Shown piece after piece: positions 51,409-61,560 of a stretch of DNA of 64,000 nt. Source of the DNA: Sphingomonas flavescens (GTDB lineage Bacteria > Pseudomonadota > Alphaproteobacteria > Sphingomonadales > Sphingomonadaceae); contig NZ_CP133016.1 of the NCBI RefSeq assembly GCF_030866745.1, positions 1,054,001 through 1,118,000 on the forward strand, read 5' to 3'. The stretch's first letter is position 1; each line of letters starts with the position of its first letter. The translations under genes were made by a program, and so were the position numbers. The notes under the pieces were generated by a model, which was not told the DNA's origin, did not search any database, and saw only the letters and a program-made list of their open reading frames with translations.

Positions 51409-51424
51409 ATGCCCTCGCGGGCAT
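51409..51424 (-). promoter_or_regulatory. GNRA-capped hairpin between rpmD and rplO
   Basis: In RNA: ATGCCC-GCGA-GGGCAT, a 6-bp stem with a GCGA tetraloop, 31 bases upstream of rplO. A possible protein-binding or RNase-processing site in the spc mRNA. Confidence 0.5.
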
Positions 51425-51428
51425 CAGG

Positions 51429-51611
51429 TTAGGCGGCCTCTTCAACCGACAGCAGGTGATGCACCTTGCGGATCTGACCGAGCACTTCAGGCGTGCCCTC
51501 CACTTCCACGGTCCGGTGCAGCTTGTTCAGGCCGAGACCGACGAGCGTCGCCCGCTGCGTCTTGTCGCGGCGGATCGGCGATCCGGTCTGGGTGATCTTG
51601 ATCTTCGCCAT
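51429..51611 (-). CDS. rpmD: Ribosomal protein L30 (uL30)
   Basis: 60 residues, [20 protein letters not shown] with the family motif [15 protein letters not shown]. Normal length (Escherichia coli 59). It follows rpsE with six bases between them. Confidence 0.96.
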   Translation of the reverse strand: MAKIKITQTGSPIRRDKTQRATLVGLGLNKLHRTVEVEGTPEVLGQIRKVHHLLSVEEAA

Positions 51612-51617
51612 CTTGCG

Positions 51618-52376
51618 TTACTCCGCGAGCGCTTCGGCCTGGACTTCGGCCTCGGCGGCGCTGACGCCGCTGCGGCCGAGCAGGTCAGCGACCTTTTTGC
51701 CGCGGCGCTGCGAAACAGCGCGCGGGCTCGACTGATCCTTGAGCGCCTCGAAGGTCGCACGGATCATGTTGTACGGATTGGACGTCCCGACCGACTTGGT
51801 GACGACGTCGTGGACACCCAAGCTCTCGAAGATGGCGCGCATCGGGCCACCCGCGATGATGCCGGTTCCTGCCGGAGCCGTACGGATCGTCACGCGGCCG
51901 GCACCGAAGTGGCCGAGGCCGTCATGGTGCAGCGTGCGGCCATCGCGCAGCGGAACGCGGATCATCGCCTTCTTGGCTGCGGCCGTCGCCTTGCTGATCG
52001 CTTCCGGCACTTCTCGCGCCTTGCCGTGACCGAAGCCGGCGCGGCCCTTGCCGTCGCCAACGACGACGAGCGCGGCGAAACCGAAGCGCTTGCCGCCCTT
52101 CACGGTCTTGGAGACGCGGTTGATGTGGACGAGCTTTTCGATCAGCTCTTCGCCACCGTCGTCGTCGCCACCACGGCCGCCACGGCGGTCGTCACGACGT
52201 CCGCGGCCACCGCCACGATTGTCGCGGCCGCCACCCGGTCCGCCACGGCCGCGGCCGCCACGCGGGCCACGGCCCTGCGTCTGCTGCTCTTCGGCCTGCG
52301 CCGGGGTAGCGTCGGCAACCGCCGCCGTTTCGGCGGGGGCAGTGTTCACTTCGTTGGTCTGGTTTTCGTCAGCCAT
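51618..52376 (-). CDS. rpsE: Ribosomal protein S5 (uS5) with RGG-rich extension
   Basis: 252 residues; Escherichia coli S5 has 167. The first about 75 residues are extra: an acidic/Ala stretch (ADENQTNEV) then a run of RGG, RGGR and GGRDNRGG motifs, like eukaryotic RGG boxes, ending [11 protein letters not shown]. The S5 core follows: [20 protein letters not shown] (dsRBD-like domain), [30 protein letters not shown], and [14 protein letters not shown]. Core fidelity (ram) positions look normal. Start abuts the rplR stop. The RGG tail may contact RNA; no role is known. Confidence 0.96.
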   Translation of the reverse strand: MADENQTNEVNTAPAETAAVADATPAQAEEQQTQGRGPRGGRGRGGPGGGRDNRGGGRGRRDDRRGGRGGDDDGGEELIEKLVHINRVSKTVKGGKRFGFAALVVVGDGKGRAGFGHGKAREVPEAISKATAAAKKAMIRVPLRDGRTLHHDGLGHFGAGRVTIRTAPAGTGIIAGGPMRAIFESLGVHDVVTKSVGTSNPYNMIRATFEALKDQSSPRAVSQRRGKKVADLLGRSGVSAAEAEVQAEALAE

Positions 52377-52730
52377 TTAAAACTCCAGTCCGCCTTCGCG
52401 GGCAGCGTCGGCGAGGGCCTTCACGCGGCCATGGAAGAGGAAGCCGCCACGGTCGAACACGACGGTCGACACGCCGGCCTTCTTGGCGCGCTCGGCGATC
52501 GCCTTGCCGACGGCAATGGCGCTGTCCTTGGTCGCGCCGGTCTTGCCCTTAACGTCCTTGTCCAGGGTCGAAGCCGAAGCGAGCGTCTTGCCCGCCGCGT
52601 CGTCGATGATCTGGGCGTAGATGTGGCGGCCGGAACGGTGCACCGAAAGCCGCGCCTTGCCCGAGGAACGCGCGCGGAGCGCAGTGCGCACCCGGCGACG
52701 ACGGCGGTCGAATAGAGAAAGGTTCGCCAT
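52377..52730 (-). CDS. rplR: Ribosomal protein L18 (uL18)
   Basis: 117 residues, [21 protein letters not shown]; binds 5S rRNA with L5 and L25. [17 protein letters not shown] and [28 protein letters not shown] are diagnostic. Same length as Escherichia coli. It sits three bases after rplF. Confidence 0.97.
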   Translation of the reverse strand: MANLSLFDRRRRRVRTALRARSSGKARLSVHRSGRHIYAQIIDDAAGKTLASASTLDKDVKGKTGATKDSAIAVGKAIAERAKKAGVSTVVFDRGGFLFHGRVKALADAAREGGLEF

Positions 52731-52733
52731 GGC

Positions 52734-53270
52734 TTACTTCTTCTTGCCTTCTTTGCGGAAGATGAACTCGCCGCGATACTTGATGCCCTTGCCCTTGTAC
52801 GGCTCCGGCTTGCGCCAGCGACGGATCTCGGCCGCGACCTGACCGACCTTCTGCCGGTCGATGCCGCTGATCTCGACGGTGTTCTGGTCGGGAGTCTTGA
52901 CCTCGACGCCTTCCGGCACCGGAAAGTTCACGTCGTGGCTGTAACCGAGCTGAAGGCGCAGGTTCTTGCCCTGGGCCTGTGCGCGGTAGCCGACGCCGGT
53001 GATTTCCAGCACCTTGGTGAAGCCCTCGGTCACGCCGGTGACGAGATTCTGCACGTTGGTGCGGGTCATGCCCCAGGCAGCGCGGTTGCGCTGGGCCTGG
53101 GTGAGCGGCGTAACGCGGATCTCGCCGTCGGCGATCTCATACTTCACGAGGTCGTCGAGCAGCTGCATCGACAGCGTGCCCTTCGGACCTTTGACGGTCA
53201 GGGTCTGGCCCTCGACGGTAGCCGTGACGCCTGACGGCATCGGGACCGGCTTTTTGCCAATGCGGGACAT
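52734..53270 (-). CDS. rplF: Ribosomal protein L6 (uL6)
   Basis: 178 residues, [19 protein letters not shown]. It sits near the sarcin-ricin loop. Signature [21 protein letters not shown] and the C-terminal [16 protein letters not shown] (PEPYKGKG) are present. Its start overlaps the rpsH stop by one base. Confidence 0.98.
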   Translation of the reverse strand: MSRIGKKPVPMPSGVTATVEGQTLTVKGPKGTLSMQLLDDLVKYEIADGEIRVTPLTQAQRNRAAWGMTRTNVQNLVTGVTEGFTKVLEITGVGYRAQAQGKNLRLQLGYSHDVNFPVPEGVEVKTPDQNTVEISGIDRQKVGQVAAEIRRWRKPEPYKGKGIKYRGEFIFRKEGKKK

Positions 53271-53665
53271 TAGAATACCTCCGCCAGGACTTCGCCGCCG
53301 ACGTTCTGGTCGCGCGCTTCAGCGTCCGACAGCACGCCGCGCGGGGTCGACACGATGATCGTGCCGAGGCCGTTGCGGATGCGCGGAAGCTCGCGGGCGG
53401 CCGAATAGACGCGGCGGCCGGGCTTCGAGACGCGGGCCAGATGCTGGATCGCGGGCTGGCCCTCGAAATACTTCAGCTCGATCCGCAGGCCCTTCTGGCC
53501 GGCGAGCGTCTCTTCGGAATAGCCACGGATGTAGCCTTCGCGCTGGAGCACATCGAGCACACGGATGCGCAGGTTCGAGGCCGGCGTCAGGACGCTGTCC
53601 TTCTTGGCCTGCTGGCCGTTGCGGATGCGGGTGAGCAGGTCACCCAGGGGATCGGTCATTGCCAT
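53270..53665 (-). CDS. rpsH: Ribosomal protein S8 (uS8)
   Basis: 131 residues, [20 protein letters not shown]. Binds 16S helix 21 and, in Escherichia coli, represses the spc operon at rplE. C-terminal [22 protein letters not shown] fits the family. A second ATG six bases later is an alternative start. Confidence 0.98.
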   Translation of the reverse strand: MAMTDPLGDLLTRIRNGQQAKKDSVLTPASNLRIRVLDVLQREGYIRGYSEETLAGQKGLRIELKYFEGQPAIQHLARVSKPGRRVYSAARELPRIRNGLGTIIVSTPRGVLSDAEARDQNVGGEVLAEVF

Positions 53666-53675
53666 CTTCGTACCC

Positions 53676-53981
53676 TTACCAGCTCGACTTGATCACGCCG
53701 GGGATCAGGCCCTTGTTGGCCAGTTCCCGAAGCATGATCCGCGACAAGCGGAACTTGCGGTAATAAGCGCGCGAACGGCCGGTCAGCTCGCAGCGGTTGC
53801 GAACCCGGGTCGGGTTCCCGTTGCGCGGCAGTTCCGCCATCTTCAGACGCGCGATCAAACGCTCGGTCTCGTCCTTCGACTCATCGTCCGCGATCGCCTT
53901 CAGCTTCGCGTACTTCGCCGCATTCTGCTGGACGAGCTTCTTGCGACGCTCGTTCTTGTTGATCGAACTCAGTTTCGCCAT
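53676..53981 (-). CDS. rpsN: Ribosomal protein S14 (uS14), zinc-free form
   Basis: 101 residues, [20 protein letters not shown]. The long C-minus form: the zinc CxxC pairs are absent (only one cysteine, in [10 protein letters not shown]). [31 protein letters not shown] at the C-terminus (given in parts) is the family hallmark. Located between rplE and rpsH. Confidence 0.97.
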   Translation of the reverse strand: MAKLSSINKNERRKKLVQQNAAKYAKLKAIADDESKDETERLIARLKMAELPRNGNPTRVRNRCELTGRSRAYYRKFRLSRIMLRELANKGLIPGVIKSSW

Positions 53982-54018
53982 GACTTAAGTTCTTCTCCTA
54001 ATCGAAGCAGACACGCCC

Positions 54019-54597
54019 TCAGGCGGCCTGCTTCTGGTCCTCTTGCGGGAACGGGAAGTTGAACAGGCGCAGCAGCTCGCGCGCCTCTTCGTCCGTCTTC
54101 GCGGTGGTGGTGATGATCACGTCCATGCCCCGGACCTTGTCGATCTGATCGTAATTGATCTCGGGGAAGATGATCTGCTCTTTCAGGCCCATGGCGTAAT
54201 TGCCACGGCCGTCGAACGACTTCGCATTGAGGCCGCGGAAGTCGCGCACGCGCGGCAGCGCGATCGTCACCAGACGATCGAGAAACTCGTACATGCGCTC
54301 ACGCCGCAGCGTGACCTTGCAACCGATCGGCATGCCTTCACGCAGCTTGAACTGCGCGATCGACTTCTTGGCCTTGGTGATCACCGGCTTCTGGCCGGCA
54401 ATCTGCTGCAGCTCGGCAGCGGCCGTCTCGACCTTCTTCTTGTCCTGGGTCGCTTCGCCAACGCCCATGTTGATGACGATCTTGTCGAGCTTCGGGACTT
54501 CCATCCGGTTCTTGTAACCGAACTTCTTGGTCATCTCCGGAACGATGCGATCGTCATAGTCCTTGCGCAGGCGCGCAACGTACTTGTCGTCAGCCAT
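54019..54597 (-). CDS. rplE: Ribosomal protein L5 (uL5)
   Basis: 192 residues; binds 5S rRNA and forms the central protuberance bridge to S13. [41 protein letters not shown] and the C-terminal [20 protein letters not shown] are diagnostic (each a family motif). About 13 residues longer than Escherichia coli at the ends. Overlaps rplX by eight bases. Confidence 0.97.
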   Translation of the reverse strand: MADDKYVARLRKDYDDRIVPEMTKKFGYKNRMEVPKLDKIVINMGVGEATQDKKKVETAAAELQQIAGQKPVITKAKKSIAQFKLREGMPIGCKVTLRRERMYEFLDRLVTIALPRVRDFRGLNAKSFDGRGNYAMGLKEQIIFPEINYDQIDKVRGMDVIITTTAKTDEEARELLRLFNFPFPQEDQKQAA

Positions 54598-54907
54598 TGA
54601 TCAGGTCTCCGGTCTTCGCGGCAACGCGGACCTTCTTGCCGTCACGCTCTTCGAAGCGGACGCGGGTCGGCTTGCCGTCGGCGGTCGCAATCGCGACGTT
54701 CGAGATGTGCAGCGGCGCTTCCTTGCGCTCGATCCCGCCCTGCGGGCTCTGCTGCGTCGGCTTGCGATGGCGCGCGTGGACGTTGACGCCCGACACGACG
54801 ACCTTCGATTCCTTCGGGATCGAACGGATGACTTCGCCGGTCTTGCCCTTGTCCTTGCCGGAGAGGACGACGACCGTGTCACCCTTGCGGATTTTCGCAG
54901 CGGCCAT
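54590..54907 (-). CDS. rplX: Ribosomal protein L24 (uL24)
   Basis: 105 residues, [24 protein letters not shown] (KOW motif), an early 50S assembly initiator. [18 protein letters not shown] follows. Two bases separate it from the rplN stop; the 3' end overlaps rplE by eight bases, indicating translational coupling. Confidence 0.97.
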   Translation of the reverse strand: MAAAKIRKGDTVVVLSGKDKGKTGEVIRSIPKESKVVVSGVNVHARHRKPTQQSPQGGIERKEAPLHISNVAIATADGKPTRVRFEERDGKKVRVAAKTGDLING

Positions 54908-54909
54908 GG

Positions 54910-55278
54910 TTACAGCACCTCCGGCGCAAGGCTGATGATCTTCATGTGCTTCTTCGCACGCAGCTCACGGACGACCGGGCCGAAGATACGGGTGCCGATC
55001 GGCTCCTCGTTCTTGTTGACCAGCACCGCAGCGTTGCTGTCGAAGCGGATCACCGAACCGTCGGGACGGCGGATGTCCTTGGCGGTGCGCACGATCACCG
55101 CGCGGTGAACGTCGCCCTTCTTCACGCGGCCACGCGGCGCGGCTTCCTTGACGCTGACGACGATGATGTCGCCGACGCCGGCCACACGGCGCTTCGAGCC
55201 GCCCAGCACCTTGATGCACTGGACGCGCTTGGCCCCGCTGTTGTCCGCGACGTCCAGGTTGGACTGCATCTGGATCAT
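54910..55278 (-). CDS. rplN: Ribosomal protein L14 (uL14)
   Basis: 122 residues, [20 protein letters not shown] with [24 protein letters not shown], and the C-terminal [22 protein letters not shown]. Forms bridge B8 with 16S rRNA. In many bacteria it begins the spc operon; here a 29-bp gap separates it from rpsQ, with no clear terminator, so S10 and spc may be continuous. Confidence 0.98.
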   Translation of the reverse strand: MIQMQSNLDVADNSGAKRVQCIKVLGGSKRRVAGVGDIIVVSVKEAAPRGRVKKGDVHRAVIVRTAKDIRRPDGSVIRFDSNAAVLVNKNEEPIGTRIFGPVVRELRAKKHMKIISLAPEVL

Positions 55279-55307
55279 TGTTCGACCCTACCTTCTTTCA
55301 AATCTGC

Positions 55308-55703
55308 TCAGGCGTCCGCGTCGACGGCTTCGTCGGCTTTCGCCTTCTTGGCCGTCTTCTTGGCAGCGGTCTTCGTGTCGGCCTTCTCGTCGGCAGCCTT
55401 CGCAGGCGCTTCGTTGGTCGGCGCAACGGTATCCGGATCGGCGATCTCGATCGCTGCAGCCTCGGCCACACCGATACGGTCGACGACCGTCCAGGTCTTC
55501 AGCTTCGAAATCGGCGCGCATTCCTGGATGCGGACGATCTCGCCGGCGCGGAACTCATTGGCCGCGTCGTGAGCGTGGTACTTCTTCGACAGCTTGATGA
55601 TCTTGCCGTACAGCGGGTGCTTCACCCGCCGCTCGACGCGGACCACAATCGTCTTGTCACCCTTGTCGGACACTACGGTGCCGGTCAGGACGCGCTTTGG
55701 CAT
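55308..55703 (-). CDS. rpsQ: Ribosomal protein S17 (uS17) with C-terminal tail
   Basis: 131 residues; Escherichia coli S17 has 84. The OB-fold core is [21 protein letters not shown] through [11 protein letters not shown] (about 1-78). The extra about 50 residues are low complexity, rich in Ala, Lys, Asp and Glu ([21 protein letters not shown]). It is part of the S10 cluster after rpmC with 13 bases between. The tail is probably disordered and solvent-exposed. Confidence 0.97.
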   Translation of the reverse strand: MPKRVLTGTVVSDKGDKTIVVRVERRVKHPLYGKIIKLSKKYHAHDAANEFRAGEIVRIQECAPISKLKTWTVVDRIGVAEAAAIEIADPDTVAPTNEAPAKAADEKADTKTAAKKTAKKAKADEAVDADA

Positions 55704-55716
55704 CTCGATAGTCTCC

Positions 55717-55923
55717 TTACGCCTTGGCTGACGCGCTGGCGCGTTGGGTCTGCAGCGTCTTGATGCGAGCGATCGTGCGGCGAACTTCGCGCACGCGGCT
55801 CGGCTTCTCGAGCTGGTTGGTCGCCGACTGGAAGCGCAGGTTGAACTGCTCGCGCTTCAGGTCGCTCAGCTGCTGCTGCAGCTGGTCGTCGCTCTTCTGC
55901 TTGAGATCGTCGATCGCAGGCAT
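55717..55923 (-). CDS. rpmC: Ribosomal protein L29 (uL29)
   Basis: 68 residues from [20 protein letters not shown]. Two-helix protein near the exit tunnel. [35 protein letters not shown] (read in parts) is the classic L29 pattern. The start is the ATG adjacent to the rplP stop; the longer open frame reads through rplP. Confidence 0.96.
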   Translation of the reverse strand: MPAIDDLKQKSDDQLQQQLSDLKREQFNLRFQSATNQLEKPSRVREVRRTIARIKTLQTQRASASAKA

Positions 55924-55924
55924 C

Positions 55925-56359
55925 TTACTTTTCCTCTCCGGCCAGCGTCTCGCCCAGGCGAGCCACGACCTTGGTCTTGATCGGCAGCTTCTCGGCCGCG
56001 CGCTCGAACGCCGTCTTGGCAAGATAGCCAGGGACGCCATCGAGCTCGAACAGGATGCGGCCCGGCTTAACGCGGGCGACCCAGAATTCCGGCGAGCCCT
56101 TGCCCGAGCCCATGCGGACTTCGGCCGGCTTCGACGACACGGGGACGTCCGGGAAGATGCGAATCCACAAGCGCCCGGAGCGCTTGATGTGACGCGTGAT
56201 CGCGCGGCGGGCCGCCTCGATCTGGCGCGCGGTGATCCGCTCCGGCTCCATCGCCTTCAGGCCGAAGGCGCCGAAATTGAGCTCGGTCCCGCCCTTGGCA
56301 TTACCATGGATGCGGCCCTTGAAAGCCTTGCGAAACTTGGTGCGCTTGGGTTGCAGCAT
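55925..56359 (-). CDS. rplP: Ribosomal protein L16 (uL16)
   Basis: 144 residues, [20 protein letters not shown]. Contacts the A-site t[30 protein letters not shown] (in parts) and [22 protein letters not shown] are diagnostic; KGRxHG and RMGxGKG loops intact. One base separates it from rpmC. Confidence 0.98.
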   Translation of the reverse strand: MLQPKRTKFRKAFKGRIHGNAKGGTELNFGAFGLKAMEPERITARQIEAARRAITRHIKRSGRLWIRIFPDVPVSSKPAEVRMGSGKGSPEFWVARVKPGRILFELDGVPGYLAKTAFERAAEKLPIKTKVVARLGETLAGEEK

Positions 56360-56381
56360 GATCTGTCTCTTTTCCTAGCGC

Positions 56382-57095
56382 TTACCGGTTGCCGCGCTCT
56401 TCGCGCGCCGGACGGACGCCGGAGGTCTGTGCCTCCATCATCAGCCGGTCTTGAGCGAGCGGGTCGTGGCCGAGGATCTCGCCCTTGAAGACCCACACCT
56501 TCACGCCGCACACGCCATAAGCGGTGTGCGCGGTGGCTTCGGCGTAATCGACGTTGCCGCGCAGCGTGTGCAGCGGAACGCGGCCTTCACGATACCATTC
56601 GGTGCGCGCGATTTCCGCGCCGCCGAGACGGCCCGAGCAGGTGATACGAATGCCTTCGGCGCCAAGACGGAGAGCCGACTGCACCGCGCGCTTCATGGCG
56701 CGGCGGAACGCGATACGGCGCTCCAGCTGGTCGGCGACGCCCTGGGCGACGAGACGCGCGTCGATCTCCGGCTTACGGATCTCGACGATGTTCAGGCTCA
56801 CTTCCGAGCTGGTCATCTTCGACAGCTCAGCCTTGAGCTTCTCGATGTCCGCGCCCTTCTTGCCGATGATCACGCCGGGGCGCGCAGCATAGATGCTGAT
56901 GCGGCAGGTCTTGGCCGGACGCTCGATCACCACCTTCGAGATCGCCGCCTGCGGCAGCTTCTTGATGATGTACTTCCGGATGTTGAGGTCTTCGAGCAGC
57001 AGACGACCATAGTCCTGGCCTTCCGCGAACCAGCGGCTGTCCCAGGTCCGGTTGATCTGCAGGCGAAGCCCGACCGGAGAAGTTTTCTGACCCAT
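56382..57095 (-). CDS. rpsC: Ribosomal protein S3 (uS3)
   Basis: 237 residues from [20 protein letters not shown]. Lines the mRNA entry channel; KH domain contains [14 protein letters not shown] (GxxG loop). The C-terminal domain has [32 protein letters not shown] (in parts) and [15 protein letters not shown]. Overlap-free: one base after the rplV stop. Confidence 0.98.
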   Translation of the reverse strand: MGQKTSPVGLRLQINRTWDSRWFAEGQDYGRLLLEDLNIRKYIIKKLPQAAISKVVIERPAKTCRISIYAARPGVIIGKKGADIEKLKAELSKMTSSEVSLNIVEIRKPEIDARLVAQGVADQLERRIAFRRAMKRAVQSALRLGAEGIRITCSGRLGGAEIARTEWYREGRVPLHTLRGNVDYAEATAHTAYGVCGVKVWVFKGEILGHDPLAQDRLMMEAQTSGVRPAREERGNR

Positions 57096-57096
57096 C

Positions 57097-57474
57097 TTAA
57101 GCTTCTTCCTGCTCGCGGACGACGACCCGAATCCGGCTGAACGGCTTGACGATGCGCGACGAACGGCCGCGCGCACGGGTCGCGAAACGCTTCATCGAGA
57201 TCGACTTGCCGACGCTCGCTTCGGCGACGACCAGGGCGTCGACGTCGAGGTTGTGATTGTTCTCGGCATTGGCGACGGCGGAGGCGAGCACCTTGTACAC
57301 GTCCTCGCTCATGCCCTTCGGGCTGAACTTCAGGATGTTCAAGGCTTCCTCGACCTTGCGGCCGCGGATCAGCGTCGCGACGAGGTTCAGCTTGCGCGCT
57401 GAGCCACGGATCGTGTTACCGACCGCGAGCGCTTCCTTGTCGCCGACCTTGCGTGGGGCTGCTGGCTTGCTCAT
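57097..57474 (-). CDS. rplV: Ribosomal protein L22 (uL22)
   Basis: 125 residues, [20 protein letters not shown]. Its beta-hairpin ([20 protein letters not shown]) forms part of the exit-tunnel constriction where macrolides act; no unusual deletion is seen. [23 protein letters not shown] is diagnostic. Start overlaps the rpsS stop by one base. Confidence 0.97.
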   Translation of the reverse strand: MSKPAAPRKVGDKEALAVGNTIRGSARKLNLVATLIRGRKVEEALNILKFSPKGMSEDVYKVLASAVANAENNHNLDVDALVVAEASVGKSISMKRFATRARGRSSRIVKPFSRIRVVVREQEEA

Positions 57475-57749
57475 TAGCGCTTGCCCTTCTTGTCCGAGGC
57501 GTGGCCCGGGAAGTAGCGGGTCGGCGCGAACTCACCGAGCTTCATGCCGACCATGTCTTCGTTGACCGACACCGGCACGAACTTGCGGCCGTTGTAGACA
57601 TTGAAGGTCAGGCCGACGAACTGCGGCAGGATCGTCGAACGGCGCGACCAGGTCTTGATCGGCGCGCGGCCGCCCTTGTCCTGAGCGGCTTCCGCCTTCT
57701 TCAGGAGCGACAGCTCGACGAACGGACCTTTCCAGATGGAACGGGCCAT
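57474..57749 (-). CDS. rpsS: Ribosomal protein S19 (uS19)
   Basis: 91 residues, [43 protein letters not shown] and [19 protein letters not shown] follow. Located in the 30S head, contacting S13. Three bases after rplB. Confidence 0.98.
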   Translation of the reverse strand: MARSIWKGPFVELSLLKKAEAAQDKGGRAPIKTWSRRSTILPQFVGLTFNVYNGRKFVPVSVNEDMVGMKLGEFAPTRYFPGHASDKKGKR

Positions 57750-57752
57750 GGA

Positions 57753-58589
57753 TTAACCCTTCTTCTTCGCGTGACGGCTACGGATGATGAACTTGTCCGT
57801 GGCCTTGTTGTGACGGGTGCGGGCACCCTTGGTCGGCTTGCCCCACGGGGTAACCGGGTGACGGCCGCCCGAGGTCCGGCCTTCACCACCGCCGTGCGGG
57901 TGGTCGACCGGGTTCTTGGCGACGCCGCGGGTCAGCGGACGCTTGCCCATCCAGCGGGTGCGGCCGGCCTTGGCGAAGGTCTGGTTGGCGTTGTCCGGGT
58001 TGGACACCGCGCCGACCGTCGCCATGCAGTCCGAGCGCACATAGCGCTGCTCCCCTGAATTCAGCCTGACGATGACCATGCCGCGGTCACGACCGACGAC
58101 CTGGACATAAGTCCCGGCGGCGCGCGCAATCTGGCCGCCCTTGCCGGGCTTAAGCTCGACGTTGTGAACAATGGTGCCGACGGGCATCTGGCCGATTTCC
58201 ATCGCATTGCCCGGCTTCACGTCGACCTTCTTGCCGGCGACGACCTTGTCGCCCGGCGCGAGGCGCTGGGGCGCCAGGATATAGGCCTGCTCACCGCCTT
58301 CGTAGGTGACGAGTGCGATGAACGCAGACCGGTTCGGGTCGTATTCCAGCCGCTCGACCGTCGCCGTCACGTCCCACGTGCGACGCTTGAAGTCGACGAT
58401 GCGATACTTCTGCTTGTGACCGCCGGCGATGCCGCGCGAGGTCACGTGACCCTTGTTGTTGCGGCCGCCTGTCTTGCGCTTGCCTTCGGTCAGCGCCTTG
58501 ACGGGCTTGCCCTTCCACAGCGCGGACTTGTCGACCAGGATCAGCCCGCGGCGGGCCGGCGAGGTCGGCTTATATTGCTTGAGAGCCAT
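57753..58589 (-). CDS. rplB: Ribosomal protein L2 (uL2)
   Basis: 278 residues, [20 protein letters not shown]. Essential for subunit association and peptidyl transfer. The conserved histidine region is [25 protein letters not shown] near the C-terminus (in parts). [27 protein letters not shown] is also typical. Start overlaps the rplW stop by one base. Confidence 0.98.
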   Translation of the reverse strand: MALKQYKPTSPARRGLILVDKSALWKGKPVKALTEGKRKTGGRNNKGHVTSRGIAGGHKQKYRIVDFKRRTWDVTATVERLEYDPNRSAFIALVTYEGGEQAYILAPQRLAPGDKVVAGKKVDVKPGNAMEIGQMPVGTIVHNVELKPGKGGQIARAAGTYVQVVGRDRGMVIVRLNSGEQRYVRSDCMATVGAVSNPDNANQTFAKAGRTRWMGKRPLTRGVAKNPVDHPHGGGEGRTSGGRHPVTPWGKPTKGARTRHNKATDKFIIRSRHAKKKG

Positions 58590-58912
58590 TAGCCCCGGAC
58601 CCCTTCGGTAATGTCGATCGACTGACCTTCGGCCAGCGTCACGATCGCCTTCTTCATGTCCGAGCGGCGGTACGGCGTGCCCTTCCAGCGCTTGGTCTTG
58701 CCCTTGACGACGATGGTGTTCACGCCGGTGACGGAAACACCGAACAGCGCTTCGACCGCAGCCTTGATCTCAGGCTTCGACGCATTTCCGGCGACCTTGA
58801 ACACGACCGAGTTGTTTTCCGACAGCATGGTCGACTTCTCGGTGATGTGCGGCGCCAGGACGACGTCGTAATGGCGGTTCTCGACCGCCTTGGTGGCAGG
58901 CTTCTTAGCCAT
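58589..58912 (-). CDS. rplW: Ribosomal protein L23 (uL23)
   Basis: 107 residues, [20 protein letters not shown] with [30 protein letters not shown] and [22 protein letters not shown]. Exit-tunnel rim protein, docking site for SRP and trigger factor. Overlaps rplD by eight bases. Confidence 0.97.
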   Translation of the reverse strand: MAKKPATKAVENRHYDVVLAPHITEKSTMLSENNSVVFKVAGNASKPEIKAAVEALFGVSVTGVNTIVVKGKTKRWKGTPYRRSDMKKAIVTLAEGQSIDITEGVRG

Positions 58913-59531
58913 TGAACCGGGCCTCCAGCTTCTCGACAGCCGCGCGGGTCAGGACCAGCGTGTCATGCCGCATGATGTCGTAAACATTGGCGCCCATCGC
59001 CGGCAGCAGGTTGACGCTCTCGAGGTTCGACGAAGCGCGGGCGAAACCGACGTTGAGCGCGTCACCGTCGATCACCAGCGCCGTCTTGCCGAAGCCGAGC
59101 TTGCCCAGCTGCGCCTTGAGCGTCTTGGTCTTGCCTTCCGCGACATCGAGATTGTCGAGAACGACGAGGCTGCCGTCCTTGGCCTTCGACGACAGCGCCA
59201 TCTTCAGGCCCAGCGCGCGGATCTTCTTGTTGAGGCTCGACGTGAAGACGCGGGCCCGGGGACCGTGCGCCTTACCACCACCGATGAAGATCGGGGCGCG
59301 GCGGTCGCCGTGACGAGCCGTACCGCCGCCCTTCTGGCGGCCGAACTTCTTGCCGGTGCGGGCAACATCGCTGCGCTCGCGAGCGGCACGGGCCGGCGCG
59401 CGGCGGTTGATCAGCTGCCACGTAACGACGCGGTGCAGGATGTCGGCACGCGGCTCGACGGCGAAGATCTCGTCGTTGAGCTCGATGTCGCCGCCAGCCT
59501 TAGCGTCGAGGCTTTGAACCTTGACCTTCAT
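58905..59531 (-). CDS. rplD: Ribosomal protein L4 (uL4)
   Basis: 208 residues from [18 protein letters not shown] (ATG at 59531). Tunnel-lining loop [34 protein letters not shown] (in parts). In gamma-proteobacteria L4 represses the S10 operon by binding its leader; whether it does so here is unknown, but structured leaders precede rpsJ and rplC. One base after rplC. Confidence 0.97.
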   Translation of the reverse strand: MKVKVQSLDAKAGGDIELNDEIFAVEPRADILHRVVTWQLINRRAPARAARERSDVARTGKKFGRQKGGGTARHGDRRAPIFIGGGKAHGPRARVFTSSLNKKIRALGLKMALSSKAKDGSLVVLDNLDVAEGKTKTLKAQLGKLGFGKTALVIDGDALNVGFARASSNLESVNLLPAMGANVYDIMRHDTLVLTRAAVEKLEARFNG

Positions 59532-59532
59532 C

Positions 59533-60411
59533 TTAGCTTTCCTTGCTCTCGTCGGCCGCGGGCGAACCCTCGTCCGTCGAAGCTTCTGTTGCTTCAGTCT
59601 CAGCAGCCGCGCCGGCATCCTGCTCGGCGGCGATCGCCGCGACTTCCTCGTCGCTCGGCAGCGCCGGGATCTCGTGGACGGCCGCATCGTCGACCAGGCC
59701 CGCAGCCGGCAGTTCCGACTCGTCGATCTTCGCCTTGGTGTCGAGGAGACCCGCCGGATACGGCACGTTCACGTTGCGCGGCAGCTTGATGGCGTCGCTA
59801 ACCGTCAGCCAGCTGCCCTTGTGGCCCGGAACCGAACCCTTGACGAACAGCAAGCCGCGGATCGGGTCCGTGCGGACGATCTCGAGGTTCTGCTGGGTGC
59901 GATTGCGGGCGCCCATGTGGCCCGCCATCTTCTTGTTCTTGAACACGCGACCCGGATCCTGGCGGTTGCCGGTCGAGCCGTGCGAGCGGTGCGAGACCGA
60001 CACGCCGTGGGTCGCACGCAGACCACCGAAATTCCAACGCTTCATCGCGCCCGCAAAGCCCTTGCCCTGCGTTACGCCCGAGACGTCGACCATCTGGCCG
60101 GCGACGAAGTGATCCGCGCTGATGGTCGCGCCGACATCCAGCAGCGCATCTTCAGCGACACGGAACTCGGCGACTTTCGCCTTGGGCTCGACCTCGGCCT
60201 TGCCGAATGCACTGCGCTGCGGCTTGGCGACATTCTTTGCTTTCGCCTTGCCGGCGCCAAGCTGAACGGCGGTGTAGCCGTCACGATCCATTTCACGACG
60301 GCCGACGACCTGCAACTCTTCCAGCTGCAGAACGGTAACCGGCACGTGCCGTCCGTCTGCCTGGAACAGGCGGGTCATTCCGACCTTTTTCGCGATCACG
60401 CCGGTGCGCAT
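59533..60411 (-). CDS. rplC: Ribosomal protein L3 (uL3) with acidic tail
   Basis: 292 residues from [16 protein letters not shown] (ATG at 60411); Escherichia coli L3 has 209. The core ends near [10 protein letters not shown] (about 212). The remaining about 80 residues are extra, ending in a disordered acidic tail ([20 protein letters not shown]). The peptidyl-transferase-reaching loop [27 protein letters not shown] (in parts) holds the Gln150-type methylated glutamine region. A structured 179-bp leader separates it from rpsJ. Confidence 0.97.
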   Translation of the reverse strand: MRTGVIAKKVGMTRLFQADGRHVPVTVLQLEELQVVGRREMDRDGYTAVQLGAGKAKAKNVAKPQRSAFGKAEVEPKAKVAEFRVAEDALLDVGATISADHFVAGQMVDVSGVTQGKGFAGAMKRWNFGGLRATHGVSVSHRSHGSTGNRQDPGRVFKNKKMAGHMGARNRTQQNLEIVRTDPIRGLLFVKGSVPGHKGSWLTVSDAIKLPRNVNVPYPAGLLDTKAKIDESELPAAGLVDDAAVHEIPALPSDEEVAAIAAEQDAGAAAETEATEASTDEGSPAADESKES

Positions 60412-60437
60412 GATCAAACTCCTCAACAGAGGCACAA

Positions 60438-60547
60438 GGGGACCATCCCCAAGTGCGTGCAGCCCATCAAAATGTTTGCGTGCCCCGCCTGGGCTAGTGC
60501 TCTCTCAGGCGAGAGCGGCGGGGACGCAGCCCGGAGCTAGCCTCCGG
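60438..60547 (-). promoter_or_regulatory. Structured leader between rpsJ and rplC
   Basis: The 179-bp rpsJ-rplC spacer contains: a hairpin GGGGA/TCCCC (60438-60450); a nested element with outer stem CCCCGCC/GGCGGGG (60483-60489 / 60517-60523) and inner stem GCTCTC/GAGAGC (60499-60516); and CCGGAG/CTCCGG (60531-60547). A further TCGCCC/GGGCGA stem lies at 60566-60582. Ribosomal genes here are otherwise packed with 0-30-bp gaps, so this is a candidate regulatory or processing region. Confidence 0.6.
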
Positions 60548-60590
60548 CGGTATCCACCGTTTTTGTCGCCCGGTGTGGGCGAGCCGGCTG

Positions 60591-60902
<312 letters not shown>

Positions 60903-60927
60903 GTCCCTACCGATGCGAAAGAGCCGC

Positions 60928-60945
60928 CGGGTTGTTGCCAACCCG
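60928..60945 (-). promoter_or_regulatory. GNRA-capped hairpin in the rpsJ leader
   Basis: In RNA: CGGGTTG-GCAA-CAACCCG, a perfect 7-bp stem with a GCAA tetraloop, 25 bases before the rpsJ start. A possible site for feedback by a ribosomal protein; analogous in position, not sequence, to the Escherichia coli S10 leader. Confidence 0.6.
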
Positions 60946-61043
60946 AAAAACAAGAGGCCGCACCCGTTTGACCCCGGTTTCCCGGAACGGAGGACCTCAT
61001 CTCTAATGTAAGTGACGGTGACGAATCCCCGTCGTGTGAGGCG

Positions 61044-61072
61044 CCTCTACAGAGGACGGGTGTGGAGATCAA
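61044..61072 (-). promoter_or_regulatory. Candidate promoter of the S10 operon
   Basis: On the minus strand TTGATC (61072-61067), 17-base spacer, TAGAGG (61049-61044). The -35 matches five of six bases but the -10 only three of six. It would give an rpsJ leader of about 135 nt. Weak evidence on its own. Confidence 0.35.
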
Positions 61073-61129
61073 CCCCTGTACAATAAGTTGCGGGGTGAAA
61101 GTCTGCTTTGGACTCCGTTTGCCCCGTGA

Positions 61130-61435
61130 TCAGGCATGGAGACAGAACAGGAGGAAGACCCCGAGCGTCAGTGGACTCGCCACGTTGCCAAATGAACCTA
61201 GCGGGCGTTTCATGTACTCCTCGCGCGTGTCCATCTCGGTGCCACGATAGAATGGCACCAGCGGACGCTTGCTCAAGAACAACATCAGCGCGTTGCCAAA
61301 CGCCATGTAGAGACTTCCCGCTGCCAATGCGGCAAGCGCGACCGCAACTCCCTCCAAGTCGGCGCCCCGTAGTGCCGCAAAGGTGATCAAAGCAGTCAGT
61401 ACCACAGCCACGGCTTTGGCGAGGGCCTCTTGCAT
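61130..61435 (-). CDS. Possible small membrane protein between tuf and rpsJ
   Basis: 101 residues with three hydrophobic segments (about 5-25, 29-55 and 87-100) and a charged loop (YRGTEMDTREEYMKRP). Amino-acid composition looks like a real inner-membrane protein, and the frame fills the gap between the tuf terminator and the rpsJ leader. No clear Shine-Dalgarno precedes the ATG, and I recognise no family. If real it interrupts the usual tuf-rpsJ adjacency. Confidence 0.5.
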   Translation of the reverse strand: MQEALAKAVAVVLTALITFAALRGADLEGVAVALAALAAGSLYMAFGNALMLFLSKRPLVPFYRGTEMDTREEYMKRPLGSFGNVASPLTLGVFLLFCLHA

Positions 61436-61527
61436 CCGTCACGGGTAAGTCCGGTCGGTTACTCAACCGCTAATGTTGGTGAGACGTGCGCCGCCAACGT
61501 CCTCAGCTCTTGCCACACACAAAAGAA

Positions 61528-61560
61528 AAGGCCCGGCGCTTCAGCGAAGCACCGGGCCTT
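61528..61560 (-). terminator. Intrinsic terminator of tuf
   Basis: A 9-bp stem AAGGCCCGG/CCGGGCCTT, one mismatch, then a further GCTTC/GAAGC stem; on the minus strand it is followed by TTTTCTTTT. Thirty bases after the tuf stop. It separates the str genes from the S10 operon. Confidence 0.9.
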
